From: Catenaria anguillulae PL171 | Lineage: Eukaryota; Blastocladiomycota; Blastocladiomycetes; Blastocladiales; Catenariaceae | Length of the DNA stretch: 64,000 nucleotides | Assembly: GCA_002102555.1 (NCBI GenBank) | Contig: MCFL01000005.1 | Location: forward strand, 372,001-436,000 | Direction of reading: 5' to 3' | In this document: positions 20,787 to 32,789 of the stretch, in pieces | Layout: the number at the start of each line of letters is the position of its first letter | Numbering within the stretch: the stretch's first letter is position 1 | Notes under the pieces: generated by a model | Told to the model about the DNA's origin: nothing | Databases searched by the model: none | Seen by the model: the letters and a program-made list of their open reading frames with translations, nothing else | Position numbers and translations under genes: made by a program

Positions 20787-23700
20787 ATGACGATTTCACC
20801 TCAAATTTCGTCAGTCCTCGCCCCGCGGCCACTTACTTCCGCTCAAGGTCCAGACCAGCTCCAGTTTGCCAGCGCTCCACAGACCACCTCGGACCTGCTG
20901 ATCATGAATGGCTCCAATGCAGCATCTGCCAGCTCCTCAAGAGATTATGGCTTTCCGTTTCCACCGTACCCTATTCAGGTTGACCTCATGGACAAACTGT
21001 ACGATGTGCTGACCAGAGGGGGAATTGGACTGCTTGAAAGTCCGACTGGAACTGTACGTTGTTCTTCGATGTTCCTTAGCCGCTGGCCACGCAAGAACCC
21101 AAGGCTCATTCGCTTCAGCATCATCTTCTAATATGCGTTGAAAATGCTTGTAGGGAAAGTCGCTCTCGCTTATTGCTGGATCATTTACCTGGTTGCGAGA
21201 CAATCTCGACAACCCAGACTTGCTCACCAACGTCAACGACCTACCCCCGCCCTCAGCCTCCTCAACGACTCCCTTGCCCAGCGCTCAAACCCGCCCAGGA
21301 GAAGAAGACGATGATGATGATCATGCAGAACCTGACTGGGTCCGGGAGCAAGCGGCGCAGCTCGCCCGCGATCGCAAGCTTGAGCAAGTTCGGCGATTTC
21401 AAACCCAGGTTCGAGATCGGATTGAGCGTATTCGGCACTCGTCGACGTTTTCATCAGTAACGAGCTCGACCGATTACCGAAAACGCAGCAAAACCGCCGG
21501 TCGCCCAATGTCCAAATCCAAACTGTCGAGCGAGGACGACGAAGACTTGGTTGTGGATTACACGTCCGACTCGGAATCGGCCAAGCACTCTGCCACTGAC
21601 GATCCGCTCAGCCTGCTCGCCAATCCGACCGCATTTCTGACCACTGTTGACGAGGAGGATGAACTTATCCCGCCTGATTTCCGGCCGCCCCAGATCCTTT
21701 ACGTGTCCCGCACCCATTCTCAAATCACTCAATTCATTCGCGAGTTTCGCAAAACCAAGCACGCTATTCAACCCGGTCTTGATCCTTCTTTCTCTACTCC
21801 CTCTTCTGGCTTCTCTGCTGTCTCGCTTGCTTCGCGCAAAAACCTTTGCATCAACGCCGACGTTCTGGCCAAGGCCCGCGGAAACGCTTCTCGCGTCAAC
21901 GAGCTATGCATGGACCTGCAAAAGGCGTCGTCTTCAGCACCCTCTCCCACCAACGGCTGTCCACATCTCGTCAAGCCCGGCCAACTCAACGCCTTCCGCG
22001 ATCATGTCCTAGCACAAGCCATGGACATTGAAGACCTCGTATCCCTCGGCACCCAACTGTCGGCCTGCCCGTACTATGGCGCTCGCAAGGCCGCGCCGGT
22101 CGCCAACCTTGTCGCCTTGCCCTACACGGGCCTCATTCACCCGGATACGCGGGATGCGCTCGGCGTGCGCGTTCGCGGCAACGTGGTGGTGGTCGACGAG
22201 GCGCACAATTTGGCGGATGCTGTCGTTGGTGTGCATTCCGTTGATGTGGATGGGCGGATTATCGAGCGGGCGTACAACCAGTTGGCTCAGTACCTGGAAA
22301 AGTATCGCGCGCGGTTGAAGTCCGGGAACAGGGTGTACGTTCAACAGACGCTTGTGGTGTTGGGTGCTGTCCATGTGTGGATGAAGAAACAAATGGAAAG
22401 CGGCCAGGCGCAGGGGAAGCTGGTGCAAGTGTCGCCGTTCATGTTTGAGCTGGATGTGGATCAGATCAATCTGTTCAAGTTGGTTGTCTTTTTGCGCGAG
22501 TCTGGCGTGACGAGGAAGGTGATGGGATTTGTTGAAAAGGCCGCAGAGGTGATGGTCGGTGCGGTCCAGGATGAAGGCAAGGACGACGGCGGCTTGTCAC
22601 GACATGTTTCTCCGCTTGCTGTGTTTGAACGCTTTTTGAGCAAGTTGGTCGAGCCTGACGAGGATGGGCGGGTGCTCTACTTGCCACCCGAGCCTGGTAT
22701 ATGTCAATTCATTTCTTTTTTTTTCCATCCTGCTTAATTGACTGAAGCCTTCTTGGTGTTTTCTTAGGATCGACCTCGCCTGTGCCAAACTCAAGTATCT
22801 CGCCCTCAACCCTGCTTCGCACTTTGCCGACATTGTTCGCGATGCACACTCTGTCATTCTCGCCGGCGGCACCATGCACCCAATGTCCGACTTTACCGAC
22901 TTTTTGTTTCCCAACCGGTTCGGCAAGCCTCTCGAGACGTATTCTTGCGGCCACGTCATTCCGCGCGAAAATGTCACGGCATTGGTTGTCCCGCGGGCGC
23001 CCAGTGGGAGGGTGATCAAGTGTACCATGGAAGCAAGAAAGGATCCGCAGCTGGTACGTCCTTGTGTCTCCCACTTGCTCGCTGCGAGACCATTATCCTC
23101 ACCCTTGCCTTCGGGACCGAAACAGTTTGAAGATATTGGTCAAGTCCTGTCCAACCTAGTCAATATCACCCCTCGCGGCATGGTCGTCTTTTTGTCGTCA
23201 TTCAGCATGCTCGACGACTGCATGACATATTTCCGGGACAAGGGCGTGGTGGCAAGGATGGAGCGCAAAAAGAAGGTGTTTACTGAGCCGCGCGACGCAC
23301 AGGCTCTTGAGCAAGTTCTCCGTGATTATGCGCTGCATTTGGACCAGGAGAGTCGAATGGTGCCGTCTTGTTTGCTGTGGTCGGTGGAAAGATGAGTGAG
23401 GGGATCAATTTCTCGGATCATCTTGCACGGTGCGTGCCCTCGTATTCTTTCTTGCCAGGATGTCTTGGTATCCGACTCACCAGGCGTCATTGCGCTTGCA
23501 GATGCGTCGTCATGGTCGGCGTGCCGTACCCAAACCGTGGATCTGTCGAGCTCAATGAAAAGCTCAAGTACATCGATTCCCAATCGCCCGGTGCATCTGC
23601 CGAGTATTACGAAAACTTGTGCATGCGAGCAGTGAATCAGTCCATTGGTTCGTTTCCCTTGGCCGTGTACTACTCTAAAGGTCACGCACGCGCCATACTC

Positions 23701-23925
23701 ACCAATTTCTCGCATTCGTCACAGGTCGCGCGATTCGACACCGGAACGACTTTGCAGCCATTGTTCTCGTCGATGTGCGATACGACGCTTCGCCGAGCAT
23801 TCGGGCCAAGCTGCCCAAGTGGATCAGCGACGGTATGGCGACCCCAGATATGTCCCGACCGTTTGGGCACACGATCCGGTCTTTAGTGCAGTTCTACAAA
23901 ACGGTCAGGACTGGCATTAAATGAA
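20787..23925 (+). CDS. CHL1: DDX11/CHL1 FeS-type DNA helicase
   Basis: XPD-family helicase. First exon ends in the Walker A region: YPIQVDLMDKLYDV, LLESPTGT, and the second exon (from 21154) starts GKSLSLI. Then VSRTHSQITQFIREF (motif Ia), a Cys-containing region (RKNLCINADV, VNELCMDLQK, CPYYGAR) for the FeS cluster, NVVVVDEAHNLADAV (DEAH box, about 22180-22220), VILAGGTMHPMSDF, CGHVIPRENV, VVFLSSFSMLDD, GGKMSEGINFSDHL, VMVGVPYPN and RAIRHRNDFAAIVLVD (motif VI). Known: Chl1/DDX11 acts in sister-chromatid cohesion and replication-fork repair. Introns lie at 21054-21153, about 22696-22767, 23054-23126, 23431-23501 and 23647-23726. Two one-base losses are needed, near 22780-22792 and at 23352-23360. 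Confidence 0.9.
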
Positions 23926-24999
23926 GTGCTGTTTACATCACCATCCCATTTGTATTAGTGCCAGATGTATTGAGGAATTGTGCAGGTGGGAATCATGTCG
24001 AGCAAGGGCGTCATGATCTCAGAAAAACACAGCCCAATCATGTTGCCACAAGGAACTGTGATACTGCTTTGAATGAGAGTGAGGTGTTCTGCCATTTTTG
24101 CTTAGGTATTAACGATGCATTCACCACCCACAGATGACGTTCCGCAGCGTTTCCGTACTGACCCTAAAGTGTCTGTTCGCAGTTGAAGAACGATGTGGCT
24201 AACCTTGACTCTTGCGGGAATGAGCAACACGTTCAATGGAGGCCTCTGCTGGAGATCGCTTTCAGTCGCAGGGGATGTGCCAACTGTCATGCCAAGTCCT
24301 CTTGATCATGGTCAAGGGCGACGGAGTCATGTTTGCGTACCGATCCACATCCTCAATCCTCGCAGTATGAAAGCCTTTTGAGACGTAGCGTACGTTCACG
24401 GTCGCACCCATGTGCATTCCGTGGGGTCTGCGCTGCAAAACAAAAATGTATGCTCGGATTCACGTGTTGAGGTCATTCCCTAGCGGACACGTGTGGATGT
24501 AATTGATTCAACCCAATAGGAGCGATGGGGGGACAAGAGTTTCTTGGTACCTCTGCTTTGATGGAGGGTAAGTCCAGGCCGCTGCGATTACGCCATGATC
24601 CCAAGTGACTCTTTGGATAAGTCATTCGATTGGCATCGTTCACAATTGTTCACAGAGTGGGCTGCGTCTGCTGTTTCCAAGGTTCAAGTGTACCAATTCT
24701 GGTGGCTCAAGCGACAGAAATCGATGCAATCATGTTGGAGGCTCTTGATAGTTTCATGTGTGAGTAAATGTACTCATAAGCGTGCTTTTGCAGTGAGGTT
24801 GTCGCTTCCATTCTCCATGCTGTAGTATTAATACATATGGTGTAGAGAACCAGCCAGCGCGACCGATCGGCAGCCCTTGTTCAGTTGTCCACCACATCGT
24901 CTCCTAATTGACATTGTATGGTCAATAGTTGCATTTCAAGTACATATGGTACACATATCTCATTCTCATGCACATATGCACATGTAAATCATGTAGTCA
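23926..24999. other. Intergenic, no gene seen
   Basis: Between the DDX11 stop and the STIMATE-like gene, more AT-rich than the coding regions. Contains a short tandem ATGCACAT pair at about 24968-24983 just upstream of the next start codon and several CATATG strings. No motif-bearing open frame. Confidence 0.6.
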
Positions 25000-26385
25000 A
25001 TGAATGACGCTGCCGGCAATACAGTCGTTGACGATCCCTCTGGTAGCCCATTCAATTCACGCCCTCTTCCAGTCACATCGCAATGTCCACGGCAACGACC
25101 GCAACGCCAACATGGCCAACCCCCAACTTCTCTCCCACTCCCCACGCTTCCTTCCACCACTCCACCACCAGGCGGCATCGACGACGACCCGCAATGTCAG
25201 CTGCTTGACCACTTTGCCATCGGTGTGCAGCTGCTCATGGGCTGCATCGTGTTCCTGTCCATGCTCCTCAAACGCCATCGCGAATCGCCACGCCGCCCTT
25301 GGCGCATCTGGTTCTTTGACATATCCAAGCAGGGCCTGGGCGCCTCGTTTGTCCACGGCCTCAACGTGCTCGTGTCGCTGGTCGCCGGGTCCAGCCCAGA
25401 CTCGCACTCGTCCAACCCCTGCGTGTTTTACTTTTTGAATGTGGGCATCGACACCACCGTGGGCGTCTACATTTTGTACCTTTGGCTGCAAGCCGCACAC
25501 CGCATAGTGGTGGCACTCAATGTGGAGCGCGATCTCAAATCCGGCCACTATGGCACGCCGCCCAGGGCGATGGCGTGGGTCAAGCAGACACTCGTGTTTT
25601 CAATGTGCTTGTTCATGATGAAGGTGTGCGTGGCCATGTTCATTTACTTGTTCCCTTGGGTGCAAATCCTGGGCACGTTGGCGTTGGCACCCTTTACGGA
25701 TCCAAGGCACGAGGTTGTGTTTGTGATGCTCGTGTTTCCCATCATCATGAATGGTATGTCCTCCTGAGGCCTTACGATTGGACAATCAAGTTGACCATGC
25801 TCCATATTCCCATTCCGCATAGTCGTCCAATTCTGGCTCGTTGACCAAGTCATCAAGCATAAGACCCCGACATACTATCTGCCTGCAACCCCGACATTTG
25901 CCGACGAAGAGGGTTTGGACCTGTTCCACTCGCACGATCACATGCCTGCGTCACCGCCGCCGGCACTCGCCGCCTCCGACGCAAATCGCGGCAGCAACGA
26001 CTCGTTCCACACTGAAGACTACATGTCGGACACGTCCCTGCTCACATCGCCTGACGTACTTGGCCCACACTCTGTCCCGGGTGCGGGCGTAGGGCGGCCC
26101 TTGTCCCCCGGCGTTGGCCGGCCATCCAGAACCAAACGATTCATGGACTCGTTGAAAAAGTCGCTTGTGGGCGGGCGCCCTTCGACCTCGCGCGTGCCCG
26201 ATTCGGGCAACGTGCGATACACTCCGCTGAACACGGGCGGGTCGTCGGGGGACGTATCGCTCGCAAACACGCAAAGTGCGAATGCGTCGCGGGAGGTACT
26301 TGTGGATGTGCTGGGCGAGAGTGGGCCCGAGCAGGTGCCGTTGCCTGGGTCGCGGCCCGGGTCGCCGGGACCAGCAAGGCGTTGA
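25000..26385 (+). CDS. STIMATE/TMEM110-like multi-pass membrane protein
   Basis: Two exons, 25000-25753 and 25823-26385, 438 residues. After a disordered Pro-rich start come at least four hydrophobic segments: FAIGVQLLMGCIVFLSMLL, the GLGASFVHGLNVLVSLVAG segment, NVGIDTTVGVYILYLWLQ and FVMLVFPIIMNVVQFWLVD. The motifs SKQGLGASFVHGLNV and YFLNVGIDTTVGV are hallmarks of the STIMATE family (DUF3661, called vacuolar membrane proteins in yeasts). In animals STIMATE sits in the ER near plasma-membrane contacts and supports STIM1 calcium signalling; the fungal role is unknown. The C-terminal 190 residues are a disordered cytosolic tail with a basic patch (TKRFMDSLKKSLVGGRP). The frame is clean. Confidence 0.85.
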
Positions 26386-26758
26386 TGTGAACGTGCTAAA
26401 AGGGGTATCGGGCTGTGACGGGTCGAGGCAGGTGAGGTGTATATACTTGATTCCATATGCACATTTATAACTCATACATACATCCATGTCCAGTATGTGC
26501 AGACGGCCTTTGGACTTTTTGGTTCGCGCGCCAATATTGTGTCGACCCCCAACGATCCAGGCCTGCGTCGACCCAATGATACTTTCACTCGATGACTGAG
26601 CATGCATTTGATTTTTTGAAGCCAAGGCATTCTGCATTGCCACCCCATTGAACTGCTTTTGACCGCTTTCTCTCACCATCCTTCATCGACACCGACGCCG
26701 CTCTCTTCACCGCCTACCGATTCAACGTGAGCAACCTATCCGGCACCGACCTCCAACA
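26386..26758. other. Intergenic between STIMATE-like and TRAPPC6
   Basis: About 370 bases between two genes on the same strand, holding the 3' flank of one and the promoter of the next. No further feature recognised. Confidence 0.6.
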
Positions 26759-27407
26759 ATGACCTCACCATCCACCGCAACCCCCCCGCCCAAACCTCTC
26801 ACGGGCGGTGCCCTGCCCTCCCAAGTCGCCGACCCAGCCCTGCACTTTCTTCTGCTTGAACTCGTGCCCACCCTGGAACGCTCGACGCAATCGACAGCCG
26901 CGGCGGGCGACCGCGAAGCCGTCTACTTCAAGCTCGAGATGCTCGGATACAACGTTGGCCAGCGGCTCGTGGAGCGGCTCGCCAAGGACCATGCGCGATT
27001 CAAGGACACGCTCGACGTGGTCAAGTTTATCTGCAAGGAGTTTTGGACCTGTGTGTTTGGCAAGCAGGTCGATAATCTCAAGACCAATCATCGCGGCGTT
27101 TATGTGTTGCAGGACAATCAGTTTGCGTGGTTTCGAGGGGCGAGTGGCCCTGGCAGTGCTGCAGAAACGACACAGGCTATGGCACCGGTATGTTGTCGCT
27201 TGGATGAATGGCGGGGCGGATCGGATCGGATCGGTGGTGGCAAGAACTGACGTTTTCGCACATGCATGTATACATTTCTAGTACTTGTGGTTTCCGTGCG
27301 GGTTGATTCGCGGGGCGTTGGCGGGGCTCGGCTTGTCGACCGTGGTCATGGCAGAGTCGGCGGGCCTGCCACAGTGCACTTTTCAGATCAAAATTGCGGC
27401 TCGATGA
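26759..27407 (+). CDS. TRS33: TRAPP complex subunit 6 (Trs33)
   Basis: Two exons, 26759-27187 and 27282-27407, 184 residues, close to the usual family length. After a Pro-rich start come LHFLLLELVPTLE, LEMLGYNVGQRLVERLAKD, VVKFICKEFWTCVFGKQVDNLKTN, then NHRGVYVLQDNQFAWFR and, in exon 2, YLWFPCGLIRGALAGLGL. These are the conserved segments of the Bet3-fold TRAPPC6 family. TRAPP is the exchange factor for Rab1/Ypt1 in ER-Golgi and Golgi traffic; TRAPPC6 is a core subunit. The intron is GTATGT...CTAG, phase 0. No irregularity. Confidence 0.9.
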
Positions 27408-28177
27408 ACATGTGCATTGTTTCCCTTGTAAATACACTCTTTGACCCCCATATTCCGAATCGTCTGGTATCTGCAGTTGCAGTACGTCGTGATCGCCCAT
27501 GCAATTTGACAGCAGACCGAGGGGGTATGGACGGCGGCCAAAGCAGGTGGCAACCACACTGTCAAACACATATTGAGGGGGGTATATACAAACAGCAAGA
27601 TATCATGCTCGCCCTCCTCGGATTCGCCTTTAGTCTCGTCAATCCCAATCCCCATGTCCACCCCTGTTGATCCTCGCATGCAACCTCCCAAATCGTCCCT
27701 GACCCTCAAAGAGAACGGGTGCCGGAGTAATAAAGCAAGCGAGCAGCCACAATCGTCGTTCGGGCGCATCAGCTCACGGCCCTGGCCCACGCAAAATCAA
27801 TGAGGGCCGAGAGACAGTGGTTGGTGAAGCGAAGAGATCGAGGGGCGACGCAGAGGGCAAATGCCGGGGTGGTCGGCTCACTAAGTATTTCGGCTCATTG
27901 GAGGGCGGCGGGTAGTTGTTGAAGAATGCACAGAGCAGCAAGAGCCAGAGATTGCATGAACTCAAGTGGCAGTGAGTGTGGGTTGGTGATTTACATGATG
28001 ATGAGCGTCAACCGACAACTGAGCGGCTTACCCCATTTACGAGATCGACTTGGCAAACTCGTCAGCAGGCTAGAAAGACAAGATAGACAAAAGTATGCAT
28101 TCGCATTGGCATCAACAACTTGACGATAGGTCAACATCTCGCCTGCCTGAAGACATGAACTGTGATCGTCCCCCAAT
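27408..28177. other. Intergenic between convergent genes
   Basis: 770 bases between the stops of TRS33 (+) and RPN13 (-), so it contains both 3' ends. Short open frames (for example 27573-27803 plus) carry no motif. Confidence 0.6.
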
Positions 28178-29233
28178 TTAATCGGTATCCATGCGATCCT
28201 CATCCTGCTGCTCCTGCTCCTCCTTCTTCTTCGCCGCCGCGCCAACCGCCCTCACCAGGGCCTCCACGCCGCCCTGTGCGCTGCCCGCAGCGGCCGCGGC
28301 ATCCAGGCCCATGCTCTGCAAAATGGCGCCAATGGCGCCCGACCGCACGGCATACGCCAAGGTTTGCACGGCCTGCTTGAATTGGGGCGACCGGATGGTA
28401 GCGTCGAGCTCGGCCTCCGAGTGTGCGGCATTGGCAGGCAAGTGCGGAAACAGCGCGGCACGTGCTTGTGGGTCTTGGAGGATCGGGCGCAAGGTGTCAA
28501 TCGACAAGATGGATGACAGCGAAGCATCGGGTTGTTGCTGCTGCTGTTGCGTCGGGACCTGAATGCCGGCGAGAATGGAGCGCAGCTGGTCCATTTGTTG
28601 CTGGGTGGGCGTGGCGACCGTTGGGCCAGCCGAGGCGGCGGCGCCACGCGTGGGCGAACGTGACGGAGATGCAGCACGTGGAGCCGCAGCAGAAGCACGC
28701 GAGGGGGATGTTGGGCGTTGTGACACGGACGAGCCCGTGCCCATTTGTTGCAGCATTTGCAACAATTGTGCCTGTTCGGCGGCAGCGGCCGAGGCCGTGG
28801 GCGACGCCGGCCCAGCTTGTTCTTGTTGGAGCGACGAGGGGTCGTCAATGGCCTTGTTGACGCGCTTGACAATGTCGTCGTCCTTGTCGTCCTTTGGCTC
28901 TTGCATCCAGAAAAAGTGTTTTTGCGACGACGACTTGAAAGCGAGCACGAATACGCGGTCGTTGGACTGGGTGACGCGCGAAAACTCGGCCTCTTCCGGG
29001 AAGATGATGAGGTCGTCTTCGACGCGGTTGGTGGCGCGGTCCTTCCAGCAAAAGTGCAGCAGCGAGTCGTCGCCCACGTCCATGTAAACTTGACCCTTGC
29101 GCGGGTCCGGGCGCACCCAGTTGCCCTCGGCACGAGTAAGCTTGCCGGCACGGAACTCGACAAGGTGCTTTTTGCGGGCTTGGGCAGAGGCGGGCTGCCC
29201 CTGAGCGGTGAGCGATTGGAAGACGGTGGCCAT
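28178..29233 (-). CDS. RPN13: Proteasomal ubiquitin receptor RPN13/ADRM1
   Basis: Single exon, 351 residues, starting at MATVFQSL. N-terminal Pru (pleckstrin-like receptor for ubiquitin) domain, residues about 15-130: LVEFRAGKLTRAEGNWVRPD, GQVYMDVGDDSLLHFCWKDR, DLIIFPEEAEFSRV and KHFFWMQEPK. Then a Ser/Ala/Gln-rich linker with a polyQ run, and a C-terminal DEUBAD domain (LSIDTLRPILQDPQAR, LFPHLPANAAHSEAELDATI, SPQFKQAVQTLAYAVRSG), which in ADRM1 binds the deubiquitinase UCH37. The upstream in-frame extension is not used, because the ATG here starts exactly at the family's N-terminus. It acts in the 19S particle. Confidence 0.95.
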   Translation of the reverse strand: MATVFQSLTAQGQPASAQARKKHLVEFRAGKLTRAEGNWVRPDPRKGQVYMDVGDDSLLHFCWKDRATNRVEDDLIIFPEEAEFSRVTQSNDRVFVLAFKSSSQKHFFWMQEPKDDKDDDIVKRVNKAIDDPSSLQQEQAGPASPTASAAAAEQAQLLQMLQQMGTGSSVSQRPTSPSRASAAAPRAASPSRSPTRGAAASAGPTVATPTQQQMDQLRSILAGIQVPTQQQQQQPDASLSSILSIDTLRPILQDPQARAALFPHLPANAAHSEAELDATIRSPQFKQAVQTLAYAVRSGAIGAILQSMGLDAAAAAGSAQGGVEALVRAVGAAAKKKEEQEQQDEDRMDTD

Positions 29234-29748
29234 GTTGACTTGATTTTGGTTTGCTCGATGCGATAGCTTGATTGATCTAGTGTAAGGAAACCAAATAAAA
29301 AACAAGATCAGGATGGTGCAGTGTGGTAGGTAGATGGTTTGGTCACTGGACGTGTCGGGCGGAGATATCATATGTATGTAGCCAGATGGGGGCATACCAG
29401 GTTGCAGGCAGAGAGAGGCAGAGCAGATAAGATGTAAATAGCCAAGGTGCGAAGAGCAATGCGATGCCGAGAGAGATCTTAAGCTTAAGTAAGTAGCGGC
29501 GGTGTTGCATTCGGGTCAGAAGGAACGTTGTCTGTAGGTACATGTCTTCATGGCCAGCGATCTTTGTATTGGGGAGATCACTCTCGATGATCGTCCAGGC
29601 AGGGCCGCCGATCCATCACCTTTTGCCCTTTACGACTCGACTTTACACTAACTGTCACGTCGAAAAACGTTTTCGCGCATCGTTTGACCATGTATTTTAA
29701 GTAAATGATTATACAATTCAACACCCAGGATCAGGAGACGACATCAGG
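29234..29748. other. Divergent promoter region RPN13 / SPX transporter
   Basis: About 515 bases between two divergent start codons. No proteasome-type control element that I can name with confidence was seen. Confidence 0.55.
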
Positions 29749-32687
29749 ATGAAGTTCAACGCTGTGCTCCGCCTCAATGCCAACCCGGACTGGGCGCCCC
29801 ACTACCTCGCCTACTCCAACCTCAAGAAGCTCATCTACCAGGTCGAAAAGGCTCAGGCCGCGCAGCACTATGGGTCCACCCTAACCACGGCCGACGCCTC
29901 CGCCGCGTCCCTCGCCATTGGCCCAGCCCTCTCGCAGTCCCAAGTGTCCGACGAGACGGCCCCGCTGCTCACCGTCACATCGCCTGGCGGAGGCACTCAG
30001 CCCGAGCAGCATCTCTTGCTCTCACCCGACGCCTTCATCCAAGCACTCGACGCAGACCTCGACCGCATCGTGGCATTTTACCTCAAGACCGAAAAGGCTC
30101 TGTACGAGCAGGTCGAAAAACTCCGCTCCGACATCCACTATGCCGAGTCGGCCTACCTCGCACGCACCCCTGGCACCTCCCGCGCACCCTCGCGCTCGCG
30201 TACCTCGTCTCCCGACCGTGTTGACAACAACGATCACGAGAATGACAATGACGAGCACGAGCATGCACTGCAACAAGACATTCAATCCCCACGCGCACAC
30301 CATGCGCAGGTCAATGTCGCCATCGACACGTCTCCACTACTCGTCCCGGGCGGTCTTTCCTCGGCTACAGATATCCCACCGCCCGTCCGCACGCCCACGT
30401 CGCCCATGCGTGCAGGCGATCCAGCACTTGCGCCCGTACCCCTATCCGAATCGCCCATCCACCACTCGGCTGGCGCTGCCGGGTCGTTGCACCTTCATCA
30501 CGCGTCGTCTCCTGACTCGCCACTCGCCGCTTCCTCGCGTCGTGCATCTGCCCCATCTGGTCTCAACGCCGTTGCTCCTTCGACTCCTGCACGCTCCACT
30601 TTTTCCGTCGCCACGTCGCAATACCCAACAAGCATCCCTGGTCGCATTTGGATGCGCCGGTCCATGCAACCCGACCACGTGCGCTTGGGCAGGCTTGCCA
30701 TCGACACATACGTTTCGTTGTGTGACTTGCGCGAATACATCCAGCTCAACCACACGGGATTCGCAAAGATTTTGAAAAAGTTTGCCAAAGTCACGGGCCA
30801 CGCGTCCATCCGGGCAGATTACCTTGCACGTGTGGGCCAAGCATATCCGTTTGCCCCCGAAACAAAACAGTTCGTGGACGAGAAAATTGGCTTGGTCGAA
30901 CGCTTGTATGCGCATGTCATGGCCACCTCGGACGTGCGTGCGGCTGTGGCCGAACTCAAGGCCAATCTCAGGCAGCACGTGGCGTTTGAGCGCAACACCG
31001 TGTGGCGGGACATGGTCACGCGCGAGAGGCAGCATCAGGCGATTGCCGTGCCCAAACCCGAGGGCGAGGGCGGCGAGTGGACCTTGAGCGTGCCTGGTAC
31101 CGCTTGGACGCTAACCATCCCGAGACCACCCAACGCGGCCGTGTCGCTGGTGCTTGGCATGGCTCTGTTTGCCGCGCTGTTAAACTACCGCATCTTTGAG
31201 ACCGACGAGCAACAAGCGTGTTTTGCCATCCTCATTTCCGCGTCGTGGCTGTGGGCCACCGAAGCCTTGCCGCTCTTTGTCACGGCCCTGCTCATTCCAC
31301 TGAGCGTGGTGCTTTTGCGTGTTTTGCGCGATCCCGTCACCTTGGTCCGCCTCGACCCGCATGCCGCAACAAAGTTTATTTTCGGCGCCATGTTCAGTCC
31401 CGTCATCATGTTGTTGCTGGGCGGCTTTTCCATTGCAGCCGCTTTGAGCAAGCACTTTATTGCAAAGATTGCGGCCGTGTCATTGCTGGCAAAGGCTGGC
31501 ACAAAGACCGTGTGGGTGCTGTTGGCCAACATGATGGTGGCCACGTTTGCCAGTATGTGGATTAGTAATGTGGCCGCGCCCGTCTTGTGCTTTTCAATCA
31601 TTCAGGTCCGTCCCGTCCACTCTTTGGAATTGCCCGACGGCCACAGAGACATCATCTGACTGACTTGATGGCTTTGTTTGACTTGCGTAGCCCATCTTGC
31701 GCACGTTGCCGCCCAACAGCTCGTTTGGTCCAGCACTCATTCTCGGCATTGCCCTCGCGTCCAATGTACGGCTGCTCATCTTCTGTCTTGATTCTCACGA
31801 TTAACCCGCTCATCGCACTGCATATGTATGCAACCATAGATTGGTGGTATGGCCTCCCCGATCTCGTCGCCGCAAAACGTCGTGGCCATTGAAAACATGC
31901 ACCCGTCGCCCACGTGGGCCGAATGGTTCCTGATTGCCATCCCAATGTGCATCCTGACCAACATCATCACCTGGGTCATGCTGCTGGTTGCCTACAAGCC
32001 GCACGTGCACACGCCCGAGATTGTGCCGCTGCGTCACACGGACGAAAAGCTGTCGGCCAAGCAATGGTTCATCATTGGCGTTACGTTGCTGACCATTGTG
32101 CTGTGGTGTGTGGAAAGCGCCATTGAGAGTTGGGTCGGCGACATGGGCATCATTGCACTGGTGCCCATTGTGGTGTTTTTCGGGTCGGGCGTGCTCAACA
32201 AGGACGACTTTAACAACTTTTTGTGGTCTGTGATTATGCTTGCCATGGGTGGGATTGCGCTTGGCAAGTCGGTCGAGAATTCCGGGCTGCTGGCCGTGAT
32301 TGCCTCGGGCATCAAGGCCTTTGTCCACGGCATGTCGTGTGGGGCGTGCTGTTTACCTTCTCTGCCCTGGTGCTTGTGGTGGCCACGTTTATTTCGCACA
32401 CGGTTGCCGCGCTCATTGTGTTGCCGATTGTGGCCGAGGTTGGCAATCAAATGGCCGATCCGCACCCGAGGCTGCTTGTCATGGGCGCCGCGCTCATGTG
32501 TTCCGGCGCCATGGGATTGCCCATCAGTGGGTTCCCAAACATGAATGCCATTTCGCAAGAGGATGCCACGGGCAAGCCGTACTTGCGGACGTGGGATTTC
32601 GTCAAGGTCGGGGTGCCTGCGTCGGTCGGCGTTTGGTTGGCCATTTTGACCATGGGGTATGGTACAATGTGGTATCTTGCGTATTGA
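29749..32687 (+). CDS. SPX-domain phosphate transporter (Pho87/Pho90/Pho91 type)
   Basis: Three exons, 29749-31605, 31691-31765 and 31840-32687; about 926 residues if one missing base is allowed. The SPX domain is split by a long acidic/Ser insert: MKFNAVLRLNANPDWAPHYL, YSNLKKLIYQVEKAQ, then SLCDLREYIQLNHTGFAKILKKFAKVTG with the Lys cluster that binds inositol pyrophosphates. A DASS/SLC13-like transporter follows with about 12 hydrophobic segments, including WATEALPLFVTALLIPLSVV, MLLLGGFSIAAALSKH, ASMWISNVAAPVLCFSII and FISHTVAALIVLPIVAEVG. Known: the yeast members are low-affinity Na/H-phosphate carriers in plasma membrane or vacuole. The frame breaks near 32335 between KAFVHGM and WGVLFTFSA, one base short. 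Confidence 0.9.
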
Positions 32688-32789
32688 TTTGTGTTGAGTG
32701 TAATGTGACAACAGCGAAGGTTCGGGTTTTGCCATTGCAGAATGAAATGTAAAAATTCTTTTGTATCAATCCCACAAAACATTCATTGA

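Noticed and set aside
28191-29266. Open frames on the plus strand and in a shifted minus frame over RPN13
   Set aside because: Shadow frames of a GC-rich gene; the Pru and DEUBAD motifs are all in one minus frame.
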